A stretch of DNA of 5,922 nt from Flavobacteriales bacterium UBA2426 (GCA_002342985.1 DDRC01000251.1:1-5922), one strand, 5' to 3'. Shown: positions 1 to 5,685, counted from the first letter of the stretch. The notes: a model not told the origin generated them from the letters alone. A program made the numbers and translations.

Positions 1-2109
1 CGCCACAACCACACCCGCGCGACCCACGCGTACACAAGCCCAATCCCCCGGGTGCGCTTGAATCCCTCGTGGACCACAACCATCGGTGCCTTCCCCCCCC
101 AGGATGCGAGCGGCTACCTGGGCCTCTGCCCCACGGGTACGATCTGGAACGGCAATCCGGGCCCCTTCAGCCGCCTGCATTTGAGCGATGGCACCACGCC
201 GCAGCAGGGCAGCCACCGGCCATGGATGCGCAACGGGGTCACCTTCACGGGCAACCGCGACCACGGCTACCTGGGGCAGAAGGCGAACGGGGCTGACAAT
301 ACGGACATGGTGCTGCATTGGAGCGACAACCCGGGGGTGAACTTCAAGGACCGCTTGCGGTTCATCTTCACCAGCGCGTACACGGGCGTGCTTCCCTATG
401 GGGCACAGAGCCAGGAGGGCCTGGAGGCCATGCGGATCTTCCCGGCCCGGTCGGACCAGGCCTTCGTGGGCATCGGAGACTTCTACGCCGCCAACCTGGT
501 AGATCCGTCGATTACCGAGCCCACGGAGCGTGTGGACATGGTGAATGGCAGGCTGCGGATCCGGGAATTGCCGGAAGGCTCGGGCAGGGCCAACGGCCCG
601 TTCCAGGTGATGGTGGTGGATGATTCACCCAGTCCCAGCGGCGAGCGGGGTGTGGTGAAATGGCAGGACCCCAATCTCCTGGACTGCAAATGGACCTTGA
701 ACATGGGTTTCCTGAACCACATGTACACGGCGGTTGGGCCGCCGGGCTGGCCCTGCCCCGATGACCTCGATGCGGTTGGCATCGGCATAGACCTTTCCGG
801 ACTGAGCGCGCCGGCGAAGTTCACGGTGAAGACGGATGATTACGATGTAGGGGTAAGGGTGGACCAATCCAGGGCCACGGCCGTGACGAAGGGTGCGCAC
901 CTGGTGGCGACCAACGGTCAAACCGAGAATATCGGTGCCCATATCGAAGCCATCGGTTCAGGCTCAGGCTTCAACTACGGACTTTTCGTTGCCGGCAGCG
1001 GCTCATCAGCACGGTCCAGAGGGGTGCATGCCGAGACGAGCGGTGGCACCGTGACCGCTTATGCCGGGGAGTTCATTGCCCTTGATGGTTGCGCTTACGG
1101 AACGGGCGTGTACGGTGAAGCCCGCAATGCCACGGTCGATCGCGTGGGTGTAAACGGCTCGGCTTATGGATTGGGGTCGAAATCCATCGGAGTGGCGGGC
1201 ACGGCCGAGCCATCGTATCAAGGGGGTGCATCGCCTGCCGGCTATCAGGGCGTGGCAGGGTATGCGCGCGGTGCGTCCGGGAGCGTCAGCGCCATTGGCG
1301 TCTATGGCGAGGCTCCGGTTACAGGCAATCAGAATAGCTGGGCGGGCTATTTCAATGGCGATGTGCAGGTGACCGGTGGGATGTGGAACAACTCCACATG
1401 GATCTTCTCCGATGCGAGCATCAAGACCGGGCAGTCGGCCATTGAAGGGAGCACGGCCTTGGAGCTGTTGAACCAATTGACGCCGAAGACCTATACCTAC
1501 ACGACGGACGCAAGTGCATCGCTGGCCCTTCCCGCCGGTGTGCAGTACGGTTTCATCGCGCAGGAAGTGGAGCAGGTTCTGCCGGAGCTGGTGGGCACTA
1601 CCCGCCTTCCGGACATGGCGGATTCCACCGGTGCCATCGTGGCTCCGGCCGTGGAGTTGAAGGGCGTGAACTACATCGGCATGATTCCCTTGCTGGTAAG
1701 CGCCCTGCAGGCCAGTCAGCAGCGGATTTCCGGGTTGGAGGCGCAGCTGCAATCCATGCAGGCCCAAGTGGCCGCCTGCTGCGTGGCCGGCCCCACGGAC
1801 GCGGATCAGCGCTCAGGCGCTGCGGATGAGCGGCTGAGCCCCGCCCAGGAGCGCCTGCTGCGCATCGCGCCCAACCCCTTCACGGACCGCACCACGCTCT
1901 ATTGCACCCTGGAGCGCGCGGGCCGCATGCAGCTGCTGGCCAACAGCGCCGATGGCCGCGACCTGCGGGTGCTGGCGGAAGGCCAGCGTGAAGCCGGTGA
2001 ATTCCAGCTGGAGTGGAGCACCGCCCACCTGGCGCCTGGCATGTACTATGTGACCCTGCTCCTCGATGGGGAGCCTGTGGTGAAGCGGGCCGTGAAGGTT
2101 GGGCGGTAG
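1..2109 (+). CDS. Surface/secreted protein with S74 tail-fiber chaperone domain and T9SS sorting domain (5' truncated)
   Basis: The frame is open from position 1, giving 702 residues in the window, so the true start and expected signal peptide lie upstream. GTG at 52 is probably an internal valine, because the preceding codons read SPIPRVRLN, which resembles related Bacteroidetes proteins I recall. Numbering from position 1, residues 72-87 hold an HRPWMRNGVTFTGNRD block. Residues ~298-460 are glycine-rich imperfect repeats of the GVYGEA / AGYFNGDV kind, likely a beta-structured stalk. A Peptidase_S74 intramolecular chaperone domain begins at SDASIK (470-475), continues through YGFIAQEVEQVLPELV (516-531) and ends near 560. 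A coiled coil spans ~564-590, with CC at 593-594. Residues ~620-702 (IAPNPF... to a basic end) match a T9SS type A sorting domain. Inference: a trimeric fibre-like protein exported through T9SS and anchored or released at the outer membrane. Its ligand cannot be told from sequence. The gene ends at TAG 2107 and is followed by a hairpin. Confidence 0.9.
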   Translation, partial: RHNHTRATHAYTSPIPRVRLNPSWTTTIGAFPPQDASGYLGLCPTGTIWNGNPGPFSRLHLSDGTTPQQGSHRPWMRNGVTFTGNRDHGYLGQKANGADNTDMVLHWSDNPGVNFKDRLRFIFTSAYTGVLPYGAQSQEGLEAMRIFPARSDQAFVGIGDFYAANLVDPSITEPTERVDMVNGRLRIRELPEGSGRANGPFQVMVVDDSPSPSGERGVVKWQDPNLLDCKWTLNMGFLNHMYTAVGPPGWPCPDDLDAVGIGIDLSGLSAPAKFTVKTDDYDVGVRVDQSRATAVTKGAHLVATNGQTENIGAHIEAIGSGSGFNYGLFVAGSGSSARSRGVHAETSGGTVTAYAGEFIALDGCAYGTGVYGEARNATVDRVGVNGSAYGLGSKSIGVAGTAEPSYQGGASPAGYQGVAGYARGASGSVSAIGVYGEAPVTGNQNSWAGYFNGDVQVTGGMWNNSTWIFSDASIKTGQSAIEGSTALELLNQLTPKTYTYTTDASASLALPAGVQYGFIAQEVEQVLPELVGTTRLPDMADSTGAIVAPAVELKGVNYIGMIPLLVSALQASQQRISGLEAQLQSMQAQVAACCVAGPTDADQRSGAADERLSPAQERLLRIAPNPFTDRTTLYCTLERAGRMQLLANSADGRDLRVLAEGQREAGEFQLEWSTAHLAPGMYYVTLLLDGEPVVKRAVKVGR

Positions 2110-2142
2110 CTTTCAGCGGGTTGGGCCCCAAGAATCCGGTTG

Positions 2143-2174
2143 GAAGGGGGCCGTGCGATCGCGCGGCCCCCTTC
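2143..2174 (+). terminator. Strong hairpin, probable transcription terminator of the surface-protein gene
   Basis: The arm GAAGGGGGCCG (2143-2153) pairs perfectly with CGGCCCCCTTC (2164-2174). The 10-nt centre contains the palindrome GCGATCGC, so all 32 nt can fold with a single T·G pair. It starts 34 nt after the stop at 2109 and lies outside any gene. There is only a TTCT stretch rather than a T-run after the stem, so efficiency as an intrinsic terminator is uncertain. The position and stem strength favour this reading over an operator. Confidence 0.75.
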
Positions 2175-2269
2175 TCATGGGGCGAGTGGGGCCTCCCGGC
2201 AAGGATGGCCGCTTCCGTATCGAGGGCGTGTGTGCTCCGCCTGGCGTGCTGTGGAGCAGCGTGTTCCGA

Positions 2270-2277
2270 TACCTTCA
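2270..2277 (+). promoter_or_regulatory. Weak candidate -7 box for the DUF2851 gene
   Basis: TACCTTCA fits the Bacteroidetes TAnnTTTG element at four of six defined bases. It closely resembles the better box TACCTTCG upstream of the cytidine deaminase gene. No TTG-type -33 element stands at the right distance. If it is used, transcription would begin near 2284, which would favour ATG 2310 over ATG 2283 as the start of the DUF2851 gene. Confidence 0.3.
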
Positions 2278-2282
2278 CCACC

Positions 2283-3614
2283 ATGGCGGATGGCGGTGCC
2301 GTACCTCCCATGCTCCTCGACCCGGCCTTCCCGTATGGCGAGGACCTGCTCCAGTTCATCTGGGAGCAGGGCCTCTATGACCGGCATGCGCTGCGCACCA
2401 CGGACGGCCGCGCGGTGGAGGTGGTGAAGCCTGGCCGTATCCAGCGCGACAGCGGCCCCGACCTGGTGGATGCGCAACTGCGCATCGATGGCCAGCACTG
2501 GGCCGGCACGGTGGAGGTGCACCTGCGCTCCAGCGAGTGGAACGCGCACGGCCACCAGCGCGATCCGGCCTATGAGAACGTGGTGCTGCACGTGGTGTAT
2601 GAGCACGATACCGAGGTGCGCACGCGGTCGGGCGCGGCGTTGCCCACCGTGGAGCTCTTCCCGCGCATCTCCACCGAGAGCATCGCCGTGTACCGCTCCC
2701 TGATGCGCGGGCAGGGCGCGGTGCCCTGTGCCGGCCGGCTGGCAGCGCTGGACCCGGCCCGCATCGGCCCATGGCTGGAGCGCGTGCTGGTGGAGCGGCT
2801 GGAGCGCAAGACCGCCGCGGTGGAGGCCCTATACCGGGACCTGCGCCATGATGCGGCGGAGACCGTGTACCACATGCTGGCGCGTGCCTTCGGCCTGAAG
2901 GTGAATGCCGAGCCCTTCGGCATGCTGGCGCACGCCCTCCCGCTGCGGGTGGTGCTCAAGCACCGCGACGATGCCCTGCGCACCGAGGCCCTGCTCTTCG
3001 GGCAGGCCGGCCTGCTGCAGGTCGATTTCGTGGATGACTACCCGCGCTTGCTGCAGCAGGAGCACCGCGTGCTGGCGGCACTGCACGGGCTGCGACCGGC
3101 GCCCGTTGCCGCATGGAAGTTCGCGCGCATGCGGCCGGTGAACCTCCCCACGGTGCGGATCGCCCAGTTCGCGCAGCTGCTCATGAGCAGCGAGGGGTCG
3201 TTCGGGGAGCTCCTCGGCACCGACGATGCCGTGCAGCTGCGCGCGCTGCTGGATGTGGAGGCCGGCGGCTATTGGAGGGAGCGCTACGTGTTCGACAGGC
3301 CCAGCGCGCTGCGGCCGAAGCGCCTGGGCAGGGCGGGCGCCGACCACCTGATCATCAATGCCATCGTGCCCGCGCTCTTCGCCTTGGGGCGCCTCACCGG
3401 CCGGCCCGCCCAGTGCGACCGCGCCCTGCGCCTGCTGGAGCAATTGCCGGCCGAGCGCAACGCGGTGCTGACGGAGTGGGCGGGGCTGGGCCTGCCGGCG
3501 GATTCGGCCGGCCGCGGGCAAGCGCTCATCGAGCTCCGCACGGCCTACTGCCAGCCGCGGCGATGCCTGGCCTGCGGCATCGGGCAGCAATTGCTGCGGC
3601 GCACGGCGCCCTGA
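2283..3614 (+). CDS. DUF2851 family protein
   Basis: This is a 443-residue protein from ATG 2283, or 434 from ATG 2310; the family is usually a little over 400 residues. The reading frame is open back to 2013, but the upstream part overlaps the previous gene and the hairpin and does not look like the family. The N-terminal domain has the family blocks QFIWEQGLYD (24-33), a GPD motif (58-60), AGTVEVHLRSSEW (74-86), and HGHQRDPAYENVVLHVV (89-105). The middle carries a YPRLLQQEHRVLAAL stretch (253-267) and RMRPVNLPTVRIAQFAQLL (282-300). Later come LIINAIVPALFALG (356-369) and a terminal cysteine cluster YCQPRRCLAC (422-431; C423, C428, C431). The function of DUF2851 is not established to my knowledge. 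No signal peptide or membrane segment is visible, so it is probably cytoplasmic. The D60...E78-x-H80 arrangement recalls PD-(D/E)XK nuclease folds, but this is only inference. The start choice is uncertain by nine codons. Confidence 0.9.
   Translation: MADGGAVPPMLLDPAFPYGEDLLQFIWEQGLYDRHALRTTDGRAVEVVKPGRIQRDSGPDLVDAQLRIDGQHWAGTVEVHLRSSEWNAHGHQRDPAYENVVLHVVYEHDTEVRTRSGAALPTVELFPRISTESIAVYRSLMRGQGAVPCAGRLAALDPARIGPWLERVLVERLERKTAAVEALYRDLRHDAAETVYHMLARAFGLKVNAEPFGMLAHALPLRVVLKHRDDALRTEALLFGQAGLLQVDFVDDYPRLLQQEHRVLAALHGLRPAPVAAWKFARMRPVNLPTVRIAQFAQLLMSSEGSFGELLGTDDAVQLRALLDVEAGGYWRERYVFDRPSALRPKRLGRAGADHLIINAIVPALFALGRLTGRPAQCDRALRLLEQLPAERNAVLTEWAGLGLPADSAGRGQALIELRTAYCQPRRCLACGIGQQLLRRTAP
3561..3597. 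repeat. Two back-to-back inverted repeats at the 3' end of the DUF2851 gene
   Basis: The first is a 7-bp stem, CGATGCC (3561-3567) with GGCATCG (3576-3582), around an 8-nt loop. The second is a perfect 14-bp palindrome, GCAGCAATTGCTGC (3584-3597). Both lie in the last coding codons of the + strand gene, 15-51 nt before its end and just beyond the end of the convergent operon. Because there is no intergenic space here, they could act as terminators for either strand. No T-tract supports this, and the codons also encode the conserved cysteine region, so the symmetry may be accidental. Confidence 0.4.
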
Positions 3615-4274
3615 TCAATCGTCGCCATCGTCGGCGCGCAGCTCCGTGAAGGACCGGTCGCCCTGCTCATCGTCGTAGTAGAAGACGCGCAGCTGCACGG
3701 TGTCGCGCAGCAGGTCGATGCGGCCGATCTCCACGCGCGAGACCTTCACGCCGAGCCGCTGGTGCAGGTCGTCGTGCAGCAGCTGCCGGTTCTCGGGCTT
3801 GATGAGATCGATGCGCTCGTAGATCACCTGGCGCATGGCCTCGTGGCGGGTGAGCCACAGGTGCTCGAGCACGTAGGTGGTGGTGAGGATGAGCACGTTC
3901 GTGAAGAGGAGCTCGAGCAGGCTCACCTTCTTGCCGAAGAGGGCGTTGACCACCGCCACGGCGATCACCGCCAGCAGGTAGGTCATGTCCTTGATGCTGA
4001 TCTGCTCGGTGCGGTAGCGCAGGATGCTGAAGATGGCGAAGAGCCCGAAGGCGAAGCCGGTGCTCAGCTTCACGCTGTTGAGCAGGCCGCAGAGGAAGAA
4101 GATGAGGACGTTGAAGAGGAAGTAGGTGAAGAGGAAGTCCTTCTTCCGGTGGATGGGGTAGTAGATGAGCCGGATGAGGATGTACACCACCGCCAGGTCG
4201 ATGGAGAACTTGAACAGCAGTTCCCAGAAGTCGGTGTGGAACAGCTTCCAGCCCAGGATCTCGATGCTCTTCAT
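3615..4274 (-). CDS. DUF4956 membrane protein, partner of the VTC-domain protein
   Basis: This is a 219-residue protein starting MKSIEILGWK. Hydrophobic segments lie at about 17-38, 45-65, 72-84, 97-113 and 118-137, giving four or five membrane passes. The family signature GFAFGLFAIFSILRYRT (73-89), followed by IKDMTYLL (94-101), is intact. The rest (~140-219) is a charged soluble domain with an acidic tail ending DDGDD. ATG 4274 is chosen because it lies 14 nt after the upstream gene's stop. The frame stays open further upstream, but that part overlaps the VTC gene and has no family character. DUF4956 genes commonly sit beside VTC-domain genes, which suggests a membrane anchor, regulator or export route for polyphosphate. 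That role is inferred from neighbourhood and is not proven. Translation is probably coupled to the upstream gene. Its stop codon abuts that of the convergent DUF2851 gene. Confidence 0.9.
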   Translation of the reverse strand: MKSIEILGWKLFHTDFWELLFKFSIDLAVVYILIRLIYYPIHRKKDFLFTYFLFNVLIFFLCGLLNSVKLSTGFAFGLFAIFSILRYRTEQISIKDMTYLLAVIAVAVVNALFGKKVSLLELLFTNVLILTTTYVLEHLWLTRHEAMRQVIYERIDLIKPENRQLLHDDLHQRLGVKVSRVEIGRIDLLRDTVQLRVFYYDDEQGDRSFTELRADDGDD

Positions 4275-4288
4275 GCGGATGGCAGGGT

Positions 4289-5038
4289 TCAGGCGGCTTG
4301 ACGGATGCGCTCCAGCTTCAGCAGCACCTCCTTGAAGGCGTTGTGCTTCACCCGCCGGCCGAGGGTGAGCATGCCCACGCAATACTTGCTCATGCCGCTG
4401 GGCCTGATGCCCATGCGCCGCATCTGCTGCACGAAGGGCGACTGGCGGTCGGCGCGCGGCTGCTTGAGCTCGGCCACCACGATGCCTCCCAGTGAGCCCG
4501 TTCCGTGCGGGTCGGAATAGCGCAGGTCAATGTCCAAGGTGAGGCGTTCGGTGCCCGCCTTGGCCACGAAGGTGTAGCGCGTGAAGTGGTTCCAGAGCGC
4601 GGGTTGGAGCGCTGCTTCGCTGTGGCTGGCCTCCCGCACGAAGCGCTGCTGCTCGGGCGTCAGGGCATCCGGGATGCGGTCCACGCGCTGCCGGGCTTTG
4701 TCGGTGCGGCCGGTGCCGGTCTTGCGCTTCACCTCCAGGTACACCAGTCCGCTGCCCAGGTATTCGCGGAACCGGACCTTGCTGCGGAAGGTGCGCTTGT
4801 TGTGGTGGTCGCGGTAGTGCTTCAGGTCGGCCGTGTCGAAATAGAGGCTCCGGTACCGGGTGCCCCGCTTGCCGTCGACCTCCAGCACGCGGTAGTGGGC
4901 GGAGAGCGCCTGCAGCAGCGCTGGCAGCTGTCGCTCGGAGAGGACATACTTGGTGTCCACGCGGTTCTGCAGCTTCACCGAATCCATCTCCTTCAAGGTG
5001 ATGGGCGCGAACCGGTCGATGAGCGCTGCGGTATCCAC
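4289..5038 (-). CDS. VTC-domain polyphosphate polymerase-like protein (GTG start proposed)
   Basis: The product is 249 residues if it starts at GTG 5038. It belongs to the VTC-domain family, whose eukaryotic relative Vtc4 makes polyphosphate from ATP in a triphosphate-tunnel fold. Tunnel-type basic and acidic motifs appear in order: VDTKYV (27-32), RYRSLYFDT (61-69), KVRFREY (87-93), LEVKRKTG (101-108), RYTF (154-157), LTLDIDLRY (166-174), VVAELKQ (187-193) and SGMSKYCVG (215-222). The set appears complete, so activity is plausible. No membrane segment is present, so the partner DUF4956 protein downstream probably recruits it to the membrane. Start choice: homology begins at DTAALIDRFAPITLKEMD, right after this GTG, and a perfect -7 box lies 18 nt upstream. 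Longer forms from ATG 5137 or 5164 would run through that promoter and into the divergent gene. The substrate and polymerase activity are inferred from family. Confidence 0.88.
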   Translation of the reverse strand: MDTAALIDRFAPITLKEMDSVKLQNRVDTKYVLSERQLPALLQALSAHYRVLEVDGKRGTRYRSLYFDTADLKHYRDHHNKRTFRSKVRFREYLGSGLVYLEVKRKTGTGRTDKARQRVDRIPDALTPEQQRFVREASHSEAALQPALWNHFTRYTFVAKAGTERLTLDIDLRYSDPHGTGSLGGIVVAELKQPRADRQSPFVQQMRRMGIRPSGMSKYCVGMLTLGRRVKHNAFKEVLLKLERIRQAA

Positions 5039-5056
5039 GTTCGGGTGCAAGGGTGG

Positions 5057-5064
5057 CAAAACTA
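5057..5064 (-). promoter_or_regulatory. -7 box of the VTC/DUF4956 operon
   Basis: Read on the minus strand this is TAGTTTTG, a perfect match to the Bacteroidetes TAnnTTTG element. Transcription would start near 5050, about 12 nt before the proposed GTG start at 5038. No TTG-type -33 box is visible upstream on the same strand. The position supports the GTG start over longer alternatives. Confidence 0.6.
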
Positions 5065-5086
5065 CGGACTGCCCGTGTTCGGGCGC

Positions 5087-5116
5087 CTTGCCCGGCGCCG
5101 GGTTCAAGTACCTTCG
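5087..5116 (+). promoter_or_regulatory. Probable cytidine deaminase promoter
   Basis: CTTG (5087-5090), an 18-nt spacer and TACCTTCG (5109-5116) fit the Bacteroidetes pattern TTTG-N17-23-TAnnTTTG with one mismatch in each box. The -7 box ends 19 nt before the ATG at 5136, so the leader would be short. The spacer contains a perfect 12-bp palindrome, annotated separately. Confidence 0.6.
5091..5102. repeat. 12-bp perfect palindrome between promoter boxes
   Basis: CCCGGCGCCGGG is self-complementary over its full length and sits exactly in the spacer between the two boxes of the cytidine deaminase promoter. A repressor could bind here. A short GCCCG-TGTT-CGGGC inverted repeat (5071-5084) lies next to it. 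Such G+C palindromes arise fairly easily in DNA this rich in GC. Confidence 0.35.
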
Positions 5117-5135
5117 CCCTCCTTTCGACGAAGCC

Positions 5136-5618
5136 ATGGCCGAGCGCCACCAGCACACCTTCACCTACCGGCGGATGCGCCGCGAGGAGCTCCCTGCCGC
5201 TGATGCCGGCCTGTTGCAGCGGGCGCAGGAGGCTGCGGCGCGGGCCTATGCGCCGTATTCGGCGTTCCGCGTGGGCGCTGCGCTCCGCCTTGCAGACGGC
5301 ACCGTGCTGGAGGGGAGCAACCAGGAGAACGCATCCTTCCCCGCAGGCACCTGCGCGGAGCGCTCGGTGCTGCACTACGCCATGGCCCAGCAGCCCGGCG
5401 CGCGGGTGGAGGCCATCGCCGTGGTGGTGCCGCAGGTGGCCGGCGACGACCCGGTATCGCCCTGCGGCATCTGCCGGCAGGCGCTGCTGGAGCAGGAGTC
5501 CCGCCAGCGCGCTCCGGTGCGGGTGCTGCTGGGGACCGCCAGCGGCTGGGTGATCGAGCTGGAGAGGGCGTCGGACCTGCTTCCGCTGCAGTTCGATGGC
5601 TCCTTCCTGAAGCCCTGA
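5136..5618 (+). CDS. cdd: Cytidine deaminase
   Basis: This 160-residue protein hydrolyses cytidine and deoxycytidine to uridine and deoxyuridine plus ammonia, in pyrimidine salvage in the cytoplasm. The zinc site is complete: C73-A74-E75 within TCAER, and PCGIC with C110 and C113. E75 is the expected proton shuttle. NQENASFPAG (62-71) supplies the ribose-contacting N62 and E64. AYAPYSAFRVGAA (37-49) is the usual N-terminal substrate segment. The protein is longer than the ~130-residue tetrameric type because of an N-terminal lead of about 20 residues. ATG 5136 is preferred over M14 because it stands close behind a promoter-like element. It has no evident Shine-Dalgarno sequence. The gene diverges from the VTC operon and is followed by the pyruvate dehydrogenase gene after 67 nt, which seems to have its own promoter. 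Confidence 0.95.
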   Translation: MAERHQHTFTYRRMRREELPAADAGLLQRAQEAAARAYAPYSAFRVGAALRLADGTVLEGSNQENASFPAGTCAERSVLHYAMAQQPGARVEAIAVVVPQVAGDDPVSPCGICRQALLEQESRQRAPVRVLLGTASGWVIELERASDLLPLQFDGSFLKP

Positions 5619-5647
5619 ACACGCCGGGCAGGGTGGAGGGGCCGGGC

Positions 5648-5655
5648 TATATTTG
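5648..5655 (+). promoter_or_regulatory. -7 box of the pyruvate dehydrogenase E1 alpha gene
   Basis: TATATTTG matches the Bacteroidetes element TAnnTTTG at every defined base and is the most AT-rich spot in the 67-nt gap. The expected start of transcription is near 5662, giving a leader of about 24 nt before ATG 5686. A TTG-type -33 box is not visible at the usual distance. Confidence 0.6.
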
Positions 5656-5660
5656 CCCCC

Positions 5661-5674
5661 CGCCTTGCAAGGCG
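5661..5674. repeat. 14-bp perfect palindrome at the expected transcription start of the E1 alpha gene
   Basis: CGCCTTGCAAGGCG is fully self-complementary. It lies 5 nt after the TATATTTG box, so it would cover the transcription start and the first leader bases. It could be an operator or a small 5' leader hairpin. No regulator can be named from the sequence. Confidence 0.45.
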
Positions 5675-5685
5675 CCAAGCACGCC

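Noticed and set aside
52..54. GTG as the start of the surface-protein gene
   Set aside because: The frame is open back to position 1 and the preceding codons look like coding sequence of the same family. A secreted T9SS protein also needs a signal peptide, which is not present after this GTG.
1408..1680. Prophage remnant suggested by the tail-fiber S74 domain
   Set aside because: No other phage gene, integrase or attachment repeat is visible, and the T9SS domain on the same protein marks it as a cellular surface protein. S74 domains occur in many non-phage bacterial proteins.
1006..1767. 253-codon open frame on the minus strand inside the surface-protein gene
   Set aside because: It lies wholly opposite a well supported gene, has shadow-like composition rich in H, R, G and L, and shows no recognisable domain.
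2013..2282. Upstream extension of the DUF2851 frame, including an ATG at 2205 with a cysteine-rich, lipoprotein-like lead
   Set aside because: It overlaps the preceding gene and the terminator hairpin, has no resemblance to the family N-terminus, and the rest of the protein does not look exported.
2829..3590. 253-codon minus-strand open frame opposite DUF2851
   Set aside because: The coding strand carries conserved family motifs throughout. The antisense product is low-complexity, rich in Q, R, A and G, as expected in high-GC DNA.
3762..4301. 179-codon plus-strand frame encoding a very acidic, E/V/D-rich protein opposite DUF4956
   Set aside because: The acidity is the mirror of hydrophobic and basic codons in the membrane protein on the other strand. 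It has no promoter or family match.
5104..5126. Minus-strand AGGAGG-like site 10 nt before a TTG, as an alternative VTC start
   Set aside because: It lies upstream of the perfect -7 box at 5064-5057 and outside the family homology. Shine-Dalgarno sites are not used by the other genes here.
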